DNA from: Yponomeuta sedellus | Lineage: Eukaryota; Arthropoda; Insecta; Lepidoptera; Yponomeutidae | DNA: 64,000 nucleotides | Assembly: GCA_934045075.1 (NCBI GenBank) | Contig: OW203731.1 | Span: forward strand, 8,475,975-8,539,974 | Reading direction: 5' to 3' | Shown: positions 56,501 through 63,876 of the stretch, piece by piece | How the letters are laid out: each line of letters begins with the position of its first letter | Numbering within the stretch: the stretch's first letter is position 1 | Made by a program: the position numbers and the translations under genes | Notes under the pieces: model-generated | The model's input: only the letters and a program-made list of their open reading frames with translations | Told to the model about the DNA's origin: nothing | The model's database searches: none

Positions 56501-58103
56501 TGCGCATTGTGCCATCGGGCCCCACTGACAGGCGATTCTTTGAGTGCGTTGGCGCCGGGCTTGCAGTTGGTGGCTCACCACGCGCGATCGCACCCTTCTT
56601 TACTTCCCGCCTTGAGGTAAATACATTAGACGTGATCTTCTTCTTCTTCTTCAGGCTATATTAGCCCACTGCTGGACATAGCCCTCCCCTAATGAGCGCA
56701 AGGTTGTGCCATCATTAGGGGGTAGTGCCCATAATCCCCACGCTGGGCATGCGGGTTGGGGATCGCAGTTTAGTGGAATTGTACTGCAGGGGGCGCTGCT
56801 GCTCACCCCCCGGTTTGTATCCCTTAGTCGCCTTTTACGACACCCGCGGGAAGAATTTGGGTTGGTGCTATTCTCTAGGCTGACACCACACAGCCAGGCG
56901 TGATCGCTAACAGATAAACCAAGTAGGTTTCCGAGAGCGTCTATATGGCTAAAACAAAATGTAAAGTACTTAGGTACTTATTTTGAAAAATAAATACAAA
57001 ACAATTCATCTTTTACAGTAGAGTAGGTACCTATAAAACAGTACCGTGACTGTCTACCGTGGCTCGCTGGAGAGAGTTATATCGACCAGTAGACATCTTA
57101 AAAAAAACTTAGAATTGCCCAACGAAACTAACATTTTATCCCATATATCAGGAAACTAGAAGAGAGAGTAGATGCGTCCTCTTTACTACAGTATAGTCCC
57201 GCCGTCCACCATCTGATCCAACATTCTACTCCGTTAACTCAGTTTCAGGAAACTAACTAGAAGAGAGAAGTAGGTACCTATAAAACAGTACCGTGACTAT
57301 TTGTCTGGCTCGCTGAAGAGCGTTTGATCGACCTATAGAATCTGCATAAAAACATGTAGAATTATACTATCTTTATTTTTAATGCACTAACCCGTGCTAA
57401 TTTGTTCCTTAGCACGGGTTAGTGCATTAAAAATAAAAATAGTATAATCATGTGGTACAGTGATATCGTTCCGATGTTAAAACCTAACTGCAAAGTAGGT
57501 AGTCGGGGCTGTAAGTAATGCAATTTGCTTAAGTCAGATGTCGCTGCCTGTACGTAATACAGAGAATAGTGTAAAGAGGTTCGAAATTTCACTGATGCCG
57601 TGAGTCGCCCATTGGCTCAATTGGTAGAGCGCTGGCACGGATAGCCAGAGGTTGCGGGTTCGAATCCCGGCATGGGTGAAATTTTTAGCCTCTAAATAGG
57701 TTTTTAAACATGTAGAATTGCCCAACGAAACTAACATTTTATCCCATATCAGGAATCTAGAAGAGGGCGCACGGAGAGTCCGTGCGCCCTTTTTACTACC
57801 GTGACTCTTTACCACAATACGGTCCCGCCATTGAACATTGGATCCAACATTCTAATCCATTTCAGGAAACTAGAAGAGAGCGTCCAGGCGCCATCTTTAG
57901 CACAATACAAGCCCGCCATAGAAGCGCTGATCCACAACGTCGCCGGCCCGCCGAGCGGCCATGATGTGACGTCACGAGACACGCAGAAACCCGCCACGAC
58001 CCTCCTAGCGGCGCAGGAGGCCGTAGGACGCCGAGTCACGCAGATATTCCAGCAATCGAAGACCAATATGAACTTACCTAACATCTTCAAGAAGAAAACG
58101 TAG
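29571..58103 (+). CDS. RELCH: RELCH (LisH, coiled-coil and HEAT-repeat RAB11-binding protein), 17 coding exons
   Basis: Coding exons: 29571-29799, 32275-32445, 35096-35256, 37056-37280, 37759-38081, 38425-38619, 39951-40113, 43436-43604, 45095-45466, 45867-46063, 46913-47067, 47479-47763, 48544-48662, 49437-49593, 51508-51731, 56487-56616, 57866-58103. All junctions are GT-AG and all phases match, giving about 1170 residues (human about 1216). Exon 1 holds the LisH motif (LLKDHYLLTALELHTELVE, then FFSNPGNFEQ). Exon 2 holds the coiled coil (VLEFELRKARETI). Exons 3-4 have KRALNFLINEYLL, SITFSDENPDQDFEDWDDVG. Exons 7-17 are alpha-helical HEAT-like. The C-terminus NLPNIFKKK matches the family. 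RELCH binds RAB11 on recycling endosomes and works with OSBP to pass cholesterol to the trans-Golgi. Exons 8 and 15 are very GC-rich and alanine-rich, unlike the rest. Three exons have partial copies in the following introns. The start ATG is at 29571; an upstream GTG in frame is not used. Confidence 0.93.
29800..32274. other. RELCH intron 1
   Basis: No gene. It contains an RTE-type tail fragment (30793-30845), a fragment of a SINE tail on the minus strand (about 31020-31095), and a GC-richer patch at 31550-31800 whose ends (ggttgagttcacac and gtttgaacgcggcc) look like weak inverted termini of an old DNA element. Confidence 0.5.
32504..32709 (-). repeat. tRNA-derived SINE with inverted ends and 14-bp target duplication
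   Basis: aaattttatacatt is duplicated at 32490-32503 and 32710-32723. Read on the minus strand the tail cacgggttagtgcattaaaa is at 32504-32520. The tRNA-like part has an A box (agctcagttgg) and B box (ggttcgaatccc; here one base changed). The other end carries an inverted copy of the 31-base segment 'ggtggaatttttagcctc...'. Confidence 0.8.
33013..33735 (-). pseudogene. RTE-type retrotransposon, C-terminal reverse transcriptase remnant
   Basis: The minus strand reads MDKTNVMINGH, YTYLGRILQLGKNNFE, AKRRIQLGWAAFGKLRRVFS, then in another frame AMLGVSLKDRIRNE and WQWAGHISRR, ending in the typical tail around ccactgctggacatagccc. This block order is that of RTE-class elements abundant in Lepidoptera. 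Frameshifts separate the two halves and the 5' part is missing. It lies in RELCH intron 2. Confidence 0.82.
34009..34251 (-). repeat. tRNA-derived SINE, second family
   Basis: The minus strand starts cctcggtggcgcagcgg (A box) and has tctcgggttcgatccccgg (B box), then a body containing aactagaaaagttcg and a tail ending ccatgaatatttattta. Related copies are at 40228-40428, 41245-41507 and a fragment at 51808-51870. Confidence 0.78.
34557..34935 (-). repeat. Interspersed repeat with RTE-like tail
   Basis: Shares long text with 38690-39010, 46378-46625 and 51085-51400 (for example ggcccccgtggtggagtatg and agacccgtgccc). The tail in better copies runs into gatgatgatg, as for RTE-class 3' ends. 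It is non-coding. Confidence 0.6.
35304..35695. repeat. Foldback DNA element with CAGGGTG ends
   Basis: Begins ta-CAGGGTGGAAACT and ends with a diverged reverse complement. Long arms can be followed through 'agtactttatccgtt' (about 35335-35354) against 'aacggataaggtacttt' (about 35642-35660). It looks like an old mariner-related MITE in RELCH intron 3. Confidence 0.6.
35845..36532 (+). repeat. Lepidopteran 'gggttccgtacctcaaaagg' repeat, two copies
   Basis: The clearer copy is 36017-36532, running from agggttccgtacctcaaaag to gcgagtctgactcgcacttg. It includes a ccgtctgtccgtccgtccg microsatellite. A decayed second copy at about 35845-35995 shares 'ggatcactttgttgtccgt'. It is common in moth and butterfly genomes; transposition class not certain. 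Confidence 0.65.
36533..36690 (-). repeat. tRNA-derived SINE fragment (first family)
   Basis: Contains ctctggctaaccgtgccagc, ctgagctaatgggcgactca and ttacgtacaggcagc as in the other first-family copies, but the B-box end is missing. It abuts the preceding repeat. Confidence 0.6.
37370..37570 (+). repeat. SINE fragment, third family
   Basis: Shares gggttagattcccactg, gccgccgtactagatcagta and atagcacagggtgtcctatt with 50275-50450, and its tail with 42036-42215. It lies in RELCH intron 4. Confidence 0.55.
38640..39020 (+). repeat. RTE-tailed interspersed repeat between exon 6 and its copy
   Basis: Same family as 34557-34935 in opposite orientation, ending in ttgatgacgatgatgttgatg. It is inserted between RELCH exon 6 and the partial exon-6 copy at 39085-39230. 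Confidence 0.6.
39085..39230 (+). pseudogene. Partial duplicate of RELCH exon 6 end plus donor
   Basis: Translates YEYGRLESSKEMWISR against YDYGSLESSKEMWIDR at the end of exon 6, with the same AG-GTA donor position. The following intron text (tattttcgacc, agaccagcccgcgag) also repeats that just before the copy. It has no acceptor, so it is a non-coding relic of a tandem duplication. Confidence 0.75.
40228..40428 (+). repeat. tRNA-derived SINE, second family, truncated A box
   Basis: Begins cctcggtggcagcggc about 115 bases after exon 7 and lacks most of the tRNA core. The body (tagtttgtctcgggccttgg) and the tail (gtccatgaatatttattttt) are intact. Confidence 0.7.
41245..41507 (-). repeat. tRNA-derived SINE, second family
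   Basis: The minus strand carries ggcctcggtggcgcagcgg and tctcgggttcgatccccgg, followed by the family body and tail to about 41245. It lies in RELCH intron 7. Confidence 0.75.
42036..42215 (+). repeat. tRNA-derived SINE, third family
   Basis: Has the A box tctgtggcgcagcggtagcg, the B box gcgttcgaacctcgg, and a body with gatgttgactgaatagatga and the tail word ggtatcctagtgtgggg. It lies in RELCH intron 7. Confidence 0.75.
42627..43402. mobile_element. Mariner-like foldback element, arms about 335 bp
   Basis: Begins CAGGGCGTCCCAAAGTTATG and ends with its exact reverse complement, flanked by TA at 42625-42626 and 43403-43404. The arms pair nearly base for base to about 42958 and from 43069. Each includes gggaatcgaacc, a B-box-like word. 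On the minus strand the loop resembles the end of a mariner-type transposase (GLHFEH-like). It is non-autonomous. Confidence 0.82.
44312..44386 (+). pseudogene. Partial duplicate of RELCH exon 8 end plus donor
   Basis: Reads LLTLLNKSDAVEALV, then aagggtgagatcacactgac, against LLTLLKKPDAAETRV, then gagggtgagctcacact in exon 8. Changes are scattered and no acceptor precedes it. A 44-bp segment of intron 8 (from 43607) is also tandemly repeated near 43650-43695. Confidence 0.7.
44440..44645 (+). repeat. Interspersed repeat 'cgtcccactgcggggcacagg ... gatgttttccttcac'
   Basis: Recognisable by atacgtcccactgcggggca and cgcctcacgatgttttcctt, words I know from very common lepidopteran repeats. It includes a short GA-rich microsatellite at 44501-44520. 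Confidence 0.6.
46378..46625 (+). repeat. RTE-tailed interspersed repeat
   Basis: Same family as 34557-34935 and 38640-39020; here in RELCH intron 10. Confidence 0.6.
47838..48065 (+). repeat. Non-autonomous RTE-tailed repeat
   Basis: Runs from ttcttccagcaggtgtcgta through gggattatgggcattacccc to the tail gtccagcagtggactaatat. The same sequence occurs inverted at 56643-56890. Confidence 0.65.
48270..48490 (+). repeat. RTE-type 3' end remnant
   Basis: Contains gggaaggctttgcccagcag and gtgggacaaaagaatg, typical of the end of RTE ORF2, preceded by decayed coding-like text. It lies in RELCH intron 12. Confidence 0.5.
50270..50450 (+). repeat. tRNA-derived SINE, third family (diverged)
   Basis: Has tgcctcgttggtatatcacg (A-box side), ggtcaatggttcgttcccac (B box), and the tail words agggtatcctagtttgg. 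It lies in RELCH intron 14. Confidence 0.6.
51085..51400 (+). repeat. RTE-tailed interspersed repeat
   Basis: Fourth copy of the family seen at 34557, 38640 and 46378, ending agatgatgatg. It lies just upstream of RELCH exon 15. Confidence 0.6.
51742..51870 (-). repeat. (AATG)n microsatellite joined to a SINE tail
   Basis: About 70 bases of gaatgaatga-type repeat begin 10 bases after the exon 15 donor and run into the inverted tail of the second SINE family (aaatattcatggacatatta). Confidence 0.7.
52355..52490. repeat. Imperfect hairpin repeat
   Basis: acgtgcggaaccgtcattgc at the left faces gcaatgacagcctttccgca at the right, with a GC-rich middle. It resembles a short foldback repeat found in moths; a shorter relative may lie at 51890-52030. 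Confidence 0.5.
52603..52787 (+). repeat. tRNA-derived SINE, first family, 11-bp target duplication
   Basis: agtcagatcta flanks it at 52592-52602 and 52788-52798. It contains ttagctcagtttgaaatagc, the anticodon-stem-like ctggcacggatagccag, and a B box with one change (gggttgaaatccc). It ends ccgctaaataggttttt. It lies between RELCH exon 15 and the exon-derived array. Confidence 0.78.
52920..53600 (+). repeat. 133-bp tandem array derived from the end of RELCH exon 15
   Basis: Four clear units (phase marks gctgaagcg at 52988, 53122, 53255, 53388; spacing 134, 133, 133) plus a decayed fifth at about 53485-53580 and traces at 52497 and 53650-53735. Each unit has about 97 bp matching the last part of exon 15 (LALLVVPDAEDGG, then SGVSDK and the AAAG donor) and about 36 bp of linker ending tttcccagg. 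Because 133 is not a multiple of 3, it cannot be read through as repeated peptide. Confidence 0.88.
54355..54525 (+). repeat. Possible tRNA-derived SINE, diverged
   Basis: ctgggtttcaatcctggtaa resembles a B box and is followed by gcatttgtacctggatcttgg. The 5' boundary is unclear. Confidence 0.35.
54526..55486. other. RELCH intron 15, no feature recognised
   Basis: AT-rich intron sequence. I searched for an additional RELCH exon here and saw none with a fitting phase. Confidence 0.4.
55487..55786 (+). repeat. Recent 150-bp tandem duplication
   Basis: 55487-55636 and 55637-55786 are direct copies with about two differences that I can see (tatcgatact versus taccgatact; gtctccagct versus gtttccagct). 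It is non-coding as far as I can tell. Confidence 0.88.
56643..56890 (-). repeat. Non-autonomous RTE-tailed repeat
   Basis: Reverse complement of the repeat at 47838-48065, from cttcttcaggctatattagc to ggtgctattctctaggctga. It begins 26 bases after RELCH exon 16. Confidence 0.65.
57364..57705 (-). repeat. tRNA-derived SINE, first family, with inverted tail and 14-bp target duplication
   Basis: aaacatgtagaatt flanks it at 57350-57363 and 57706-57719. The left end is a palindrome of the family tail (aatgcactaacccgtgctaa facing ttagcacgggttagtgcatt). The right part holds ttggctcaattggtagagcg and gcgggttcgaatcccgg. The tRNA-like part is antisense relative to the tail. Confidence 0.8.
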
Positions 58104-60218
58104 TGTACTTTTTATAATTACGACAGGGTTGTGTATAGGCGACAGGTTAGAGTCGAGAGTAGGGTCTCGCCAATCTTCTAACAATCAAAGACCAATGTGA
58201 ACTTACTGAATACTTAAGAAGAACTTCTTTAACATAATTTCGATAGGAATGAATGGGTAAACCTTTCGACAGGTGATAGAAGAGCCATCAGTCGAATGCT
58301 AGTATAGTGGCATTGTGGTGCCATTACAGAATTCTTCATTTCGTCATCCACTACATCCCATGCGCGCCCCGGAATTGTCGAGGCCTACTCCAGGTGCATA
58401 CATGCATTGTGTATCAGTTGGCAGTTCTTTGCTTTTGAACAGGTGGCAGTTCTTTGCTTTTCGGAGACGCTAGAAAAGAACTCCATATAAATGAATGGGC
58501 CACACAGACCGACCAGCGTCGCGAGCCATTAACCGGTGGTCACATACTTTAGCGGTAAAATCGTAAATCCGCAGAGGGCACGGTGGTGATTAAGTCCATA
58601 CTCTCTAAGACAAGCCTTGCTGTGGGCATGTATAACATGTTCTTCTATTTACGCGAATCCATAAAACTTTTTGTTCAGTATCTACTATACCGAAAAGATA
58701 ACATAATATTGTTTTTTTCAATTTGAATGTGTCAAGTTTCAAGATTACAGAAGCATGAAAAAGTAAATGGATATTTTCTAGTTTTTGCTTTTAACTAGAA
58801 TATTAAAAAAATTGTTTTCATTTTTGGCTTTGTAATGACACATTGCATTGGATCATTATGTTGTTGACTGGAGTTTAGAGTGGCGTATGTGTAGATGTGT
58901 TAGGTTGAACATGTAAGACAGAAAACCAACTCGACATTGTTGGATACATATTAGAATTTTATTTTATTTTTCTGCAGTCAAAACTAGTTTTGACTGATTT
59001 TAGCAGTCAAAACTAGTTTTGGACGTTTAAGAGTTTTGACTGTAACATAGATATTGAATCATTCCAGTTTTATTTTATTAGAGTACATAATTGTGCAACA
59101 TTAGGCTGCATCATTTACTTACACGATTCTACATGAAATTGCCCTAGGTAATAATTACTTCTGTGCTTCCAAACTTATAGCGGTAGCGTACCAGAAATAA
59201 CTATAATTAATATAAACAAACGAGCGTAGTGTTGCCTGTAGCATCTACTTTTATTTTCAGAGTTCTCTGGCGATGAGGTTAAAATAAGTTTTCTATAAAA
59301 TATATTTTTTTCTGTTTTATGAAGAAACAAAAAACAAAAGTAAATGTATTACTGATTCAAAAGTACTTTAAGGGGCTAAATTGCCGGTTAAATAAGTCGG
59401 GTTCAATCGACTTCTAATTTGAACTCTATATACTACGAGAGTTTGCTACCACCAAGTGCTGATCTTTTTCCAAACATTTACGGCATATTAGGTCTGTTTC
59501 ATATAATTTCAATAATCTTCATGGTTTATTATGACAATTCGATATTAAGTGCAAAGTTAATAACCCACAGAATAGAAGAGTGCTGCGCGATGTACATCGA
59601 ATTGTAATGTTATGAAATTGGGGCCAAACGGCTCCCTAAATATTTTCGCTGGCAACACTGAACAAGCGAGACAAAATACTGCGAGCTACATTGGTTATTG
59701 TTCTGCGGAGCTACAGTTACTACGGTTTCCTAATCTGCGGTCCGTTGGTAGAACGTTCTCGCAAGACGAGAGTTATAAATTGAAAAATGTCTTTATTCAA
59801 TTAATTCCGCTCAGTTATTCTCTGATTTTCAGAAGCATAATTATTTTTATATTATTACTAGCTGACCCAGCGAACTTCGTACTGCCTAACAGTCGATTTT
59901 TTTATTTTTTTAAATTTTTCTCCGTAAGAACCATCCTCGTACTTCAAGGAATATTGTAAAAAAGAATTAACGAATTCAGCTGCTCTCGAGATTTGCGCTT
60001 ACCAACACATTCAGCGATTCATTTTTATATTATAGATTAAGTACTTGTAAGTTATTTCAAAGTTGTATCGTGCGAGTGCGAGGCGGTGGAGCAGCCGCGC
60101 GCCGTCCCTTCCATCACTACAAGAGAAGGACAGATTACCGTTTGCCTCGTTTGTTTACATTAATTATTTTTTGTTTCGGACGGTATGGTCCATATACTTT
60201 GAACCAGTTTAAATTATA
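58104..60218. other. RELCH 3' region and following interval
   Basis: Begins with the RELCH 3' UTR. A palindrome cluster lies at 58975-59042. A repeat fragment beginning ctagctgacccagcgaactt (59858) and reaching about 60040 is of a kind I know as common in insects. No gene is recognised. Confidence 0.4.
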
Positions 60219-60460
60219 TTATTTTTAATGCACTAACCCGTGCTTAACTGAAAACCTAATTAAAGGTTTCCTAATTATGCAAATTACTTCAGCCAGAGGT
60301 CGCTGCCTGTACGTAATACAGAGAAAGAGGTTCGAAATTTCACTGATGAGTGATAGGTGAGTCGCCCATTGGCTCAGTTGGAAAGAGCGCTGGCACGGAT
60401 AGCCAGAGGTGGGTTCGAATCCCGGCATGGGTGGAATTTTTAGCCTCTAAATAGGTTTTC
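60219..60460 (-). repeat. tRNA-derived SINE, first family
   Basis: The left end is the inverted tail (aatgcactaacccgtgctta), the right end cctctaaataggttttc. An approximate target duplication (cagtttaaatta, cagtttaagatta) flanks it. The tRNA-like core is present with a short deletion before the B box. Confidence 0.72.
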
Positions 60461-60759
60461 AGTTTAAGATTACCTTGTTATGTATATATGAATAATAAAA
60501 AAAATAAACCGTGAAAATATTTCCGTATGAAATCCGTATATTAGACATGCCCATTTTATTGTTGAGTATCCAACCGTTTGCTTACGTTTTAGAAACTTTT
60601 ATGTGGCACGGAGTATATGTATTTATTTCATAAGTATATTTATATTGGTTCTCGAATAGGTCAATTTACATCTATGTAATTTTAGTGGCGGCAAAATCCT
60701 AAATGATTTCAGTGGTCTAACTGTCATTTCCTTACTGTTATTGTTATCACAAACCTCAG

Positions 60760-60956
60760 GATGCCGCCAAGATTGTGTGCACATAATTTGGTCTCTGCTG
60801 GACATATTCTGGAGACTGTCAACTAGTGGCTCTAAAATTACAATGGTGTTCGGTCCCTCCAAAATGAACAGGTTGATATTATTAATTTATTTTATTTTAA
60901 TTTTACTGTTCGCTGGTGTTGTACTTACACTTTTTAAAAGTTTAGTTTTAAAATGA
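60760..60956 (+). CDS. Probable terminal exon of an unidentified membrane protein
   Basis: After a plausible acceptor (ttatcacaaacctcag) the phase-1 frame reads CRQDCVHIIWSLLDIFWRLS, then VFGPSKMNRL, and a strongly hydrophobic segment of about 25 residues ending LFKSLVLK and a stop. An AATAAA lies at about 61075. The layout suggests a single C-terminal transmembrane anchor. I do not recognise the protein and found no partner exon in the window, so it may be the last exon of a gene whose other exons are undetected or an isolated open frame. Confidence 0.4.
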
Positions 60957-61247
60957 TGTTATGAATCTCGTGATGAAAATTGTATTCTCTTATTTCGTTA
61001 TTAATAACTCTACATTGTAAATTTTTATGTGGTGGGTAGCAATAATGTCACCTACATAATCTTAAGCGTTTTAAAATAAAATTATACTTTCATTTTATTC
61101 ATAAATGCGTTTATTTTCATATCGACATTGTTAAATACCCTGATAGTGCATGAAGCAATTTTTACCTGACGGGACTTTAGTTGTCGTCAGTCAGTTTCAA
61201 AAATATTTAAATGCAGTTTGAAATTGCTAAATAGTTAGATATGGGGT

Positions 61248-61384
61248 GCGTTCTGAGATGCGATGAAGTCGATTACAGTGCCAATCCATATAAGTTAAGA
61301 ACCCTATTTCGTGCGAGATACTTTAGGACTACTAAATTTGGTCGGATTCGCGCTGCAATCGATTTCATCGCATCTCGGAACGCA
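61248..61384. repeat. Small foldback repeat
   Basis: tgcgttctgagatgcgatga (61248) faces tcatcgcatctcggaacgca (61365-61384), with the pairing extending to about 31 bases per arm around a loop of about 75. Confidence 0.72.
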
Positions 61385-61464
61385 GTAATGGTCTCTTGAC
61401 TTTGTATCACGTAACTTTCCACGGAATCTGGTATCGGATTAAGCATTTAGTGGACTCCAAAGTG

Positions 61465-61570
61465 AAATGAAATGAAAAACGTTTATTAGGTACTAAAAGT
61501 TACAGTATTTGTCCTGGCTCCCAAACTAGGATACCCTGTGCTATGGGTAGCCAGGCACATACGTAGTTGC
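61465..61570 (-). repeat. SINE tail fragment, third family
   Basis: Contains ctcccaaactaggataccct and gctatgggtagccaggca, the inverse of the tail in 42036-42215 and 50270-50450. Confidence 0.5.
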
Positions 61571-61871
61571 ATGTACAATGTGCATAATTGCAGATTTCTT
61601 AGATCTAATTAGATTACGTTTATACTTAGGTACCTACCTTAATTACAACACAGTCATGTTAAAATCAATCTAAAAAGCAAGAAAAAATAAAGCAGAAAAG
61701 TTTGCTGAGCTTATATTTCGAGTGAGAGGGTAACTTATAAACTTATAAAGTGTCAAAATATGTATGTATTTGACACTTCGGAATAGGCTATATCAGACAA
61801 CTCCATACTGTGGACGACTTACGTGGTCGCACCCCTAAGACAGCCCCTACGAAAGTTTAGTTAGTAAGGGA

Positions 61872-62900
61872 GCTGCTTATATACAAGAGCGGTACGTGTT
61901 GCGACAGCAGCAGTCGACGCGTCGTGACCGTCAGGTCCGCTGGACAAAATGAGATATAGAAATCAAACCATGCGTATTATTTACTACCCATTTGCTACTA
62001 TTTACTACCTATCATAAAGTATTTGCTACCTTTACGGTATCGAATTTATCAAAAGAATAAAGTGGCCAGCCATTCTGACGTCTGGTTGGCTGGCTACTTG
62101 GATTTTCATGTCATGTTAGTTGAGTGTTAACGATGTCATTGATATCAGTATTTACTACCTTTTTGCTACCTAGAGAAAACATTATTTTACGATGATAAAA
62201 AGCTCGCATAAACCTTATTCAGGAAAAAAATAAATCGCCTGTGCAAATGCTCATACCACCGGTGTTATTCATGGCTAAAATATTTCTGCAGGCGTTTAGT
62301 AGAAGTAGATTTTAAATGAACTGTCTTGGGTTTTAGTTGAATTTGTGATACCATAATAAGTAGAGTTTTATGAAAATCGTTAGAAGACTGAATGAAGAAT
62401 TTAGAAATATAAATAAGCATGAAGCATAATTAGTTACAATACTTGGTCTAGAATCTACTAAGCGCCTGCGAAAATATTTTAGCCATTACCTTCATGGAGC
62501 ACATAGGTGATGTGAGAATTAGAGTACAGGCGTTTTAATGTTGTTATCTAAATAAGGTTTATGCGAGCTTTTTATCATCGTAAAAATAATGTTTTCTCTG
62601 GGTAGAAAAAAGGAAGTAAATACTGATATCAATGACATCGTTAACACTTAACTAACATGACATGAAAATCCAAGTAGCCAGCCAACCAGACGTCAGAATG
62701 GCTGGCCACTTTATTCTTTTAATAAATTCGATACCGTAAAGGTAGCCAATACTTTATGATAGTAGCAAATGGGTAGTAATAGTAAATAATACGCATGGTT
62801 TGATTTCTATATCTCATTTTGTCCAGCGGACCTGACGGTCACGACGCGTCGACGGCTGCTGGTTGGCACACGTCCCGCCCGTGTATACCTAAGCTTCCTA
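61872..62900. repeat. 1-kb palindrome (long foldback element)
   Basis: The left arm, about 61872-62305, pairs with about 62455-62900. Check points: cagtcgacgcgtcgtgaccg with cggtcacgacgcgtcgac; ccagccattctgacgtctgg with its inverse near 62685-62705; gataaaaagctcgcataaac with gtttatgcgagctttttatc; aaatatttctgcaggcg with cgcctgcgaaaatattt. The loop is about 150 bp. No coding sequence or target duplication is recognised. Confidence 0.82.
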
Positions 62901-62942
62901 AACTCTTTAGTGCGCTCGGTCCGAGTGCGCCATCCGAGTAAA

Positions 62943-63004
62943 CTAATGCTTCTGATTGGACGGTTTTTCGTGACAACACCAAAATAGCCAATCAGAAGCA
63001 TTAG
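62943..63004. repeat. Perfect 17-bp hairpin
   Basis: ctaatgcttctgattgg (62943-62959) and its exact reverse complement (62988-63004) with a 28-base loop, probably the core of a very short foldback repeat. Confidence 0.75.
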
Positions 63005-63220
63005 TCCGTGCGTAGGTACTAAGATCTCGAATTTTGTAATTGAATAAAAGGTTTCAGTGAATCGTGATTATTCACTAATTTTATGTTAAACTGGTTATAT
63101 TGCGATTGGGTATTGGAAAAAACATGCTGGAACGTTGAAGACGTATCTACTCAATCATATCATAATCGTGAGCGTTTTGATCTTACAGTAGTCAGGCTTA
63201 TTCTTCTTCTTCAGGCTATA

Positions 63221-63874
63221 CAGGGTGTCTCATTCCAATCGGTCAGTATGGGAAAGTCTGAAACTAGTATAAGACATACGAAGATCTGTTCTGAGGAACC
63301 ATGTCATCGATTTTGATAACAAGAAAAACTGCATTCATACATTTTAAAAAACATCTGTACTCTTTTCGGGAATCGAACCCGGTTGTTATGAAAAAAAACT
63401 CTACACTATTTCTATTTAGATATCGATTGTGTAGGTCTTAAGCAGTAAATGTCTGTATATAACATGATGTCTAAAATGACTAATATGCATCGTTTTCACT
63501 ACTTTAATTTACTTTAGTAGGTGCCCGAAGTGACCTCCGACTTTTTCAATACAATATTCAAAACGTTTAGGTAACGATCTTACGATTGCATTTTGTATGA
63601 AAACTATGCATTTTATTCATTTTAGACATCATGTTTTATACATACATTTACTGCTTAAGACCTACACAATCGATATCTAAATAGAAATAGTGTAGGTTTT
63701 TTTTTTTTCAAAACAACCGGGTTCGATTCCCGAACGGAGTACAGATGTTTTTTAAAATATATGAATGCAGTTTTTCTTGTTATTAAAATCGATGACATGT
63801 TCCTCAGAACAGATCTTCGTATGTCTTACAGTTTCAGACTTTCCCATACTGACCGATTTGAATGAGACACACTG
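63221..63874. mobile_element. Mariner-like foldback element inserted in an RTE tail
   Basis: Starts CAGGGTGTCTCATTCCAATC and ends with a close reverse complement, flanked by TA (63219-63220, 63875-63876). Arms of about 270 bp include gggaatcgaacccgg. On the minus strand the loop reads KRFEYCIEKVGGHFGH, like the end of a mariner-type transposase. It splits the common tail cttcttcttcaggctata / ccactgctggacatagccc. Confidence 0.8.
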
Positions 63875-63876
63875 TA

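Noticed and set aside
57600..57680. tRNA-like segments (also at 18590, 32560, 34190, 41440, 42045, 52690, 60370) as functional tRNA genes
   Set aside because: They recur with shared bodies and tails, several have target duplications, and the acceptor and arms are imperfect. They are SINE heads.
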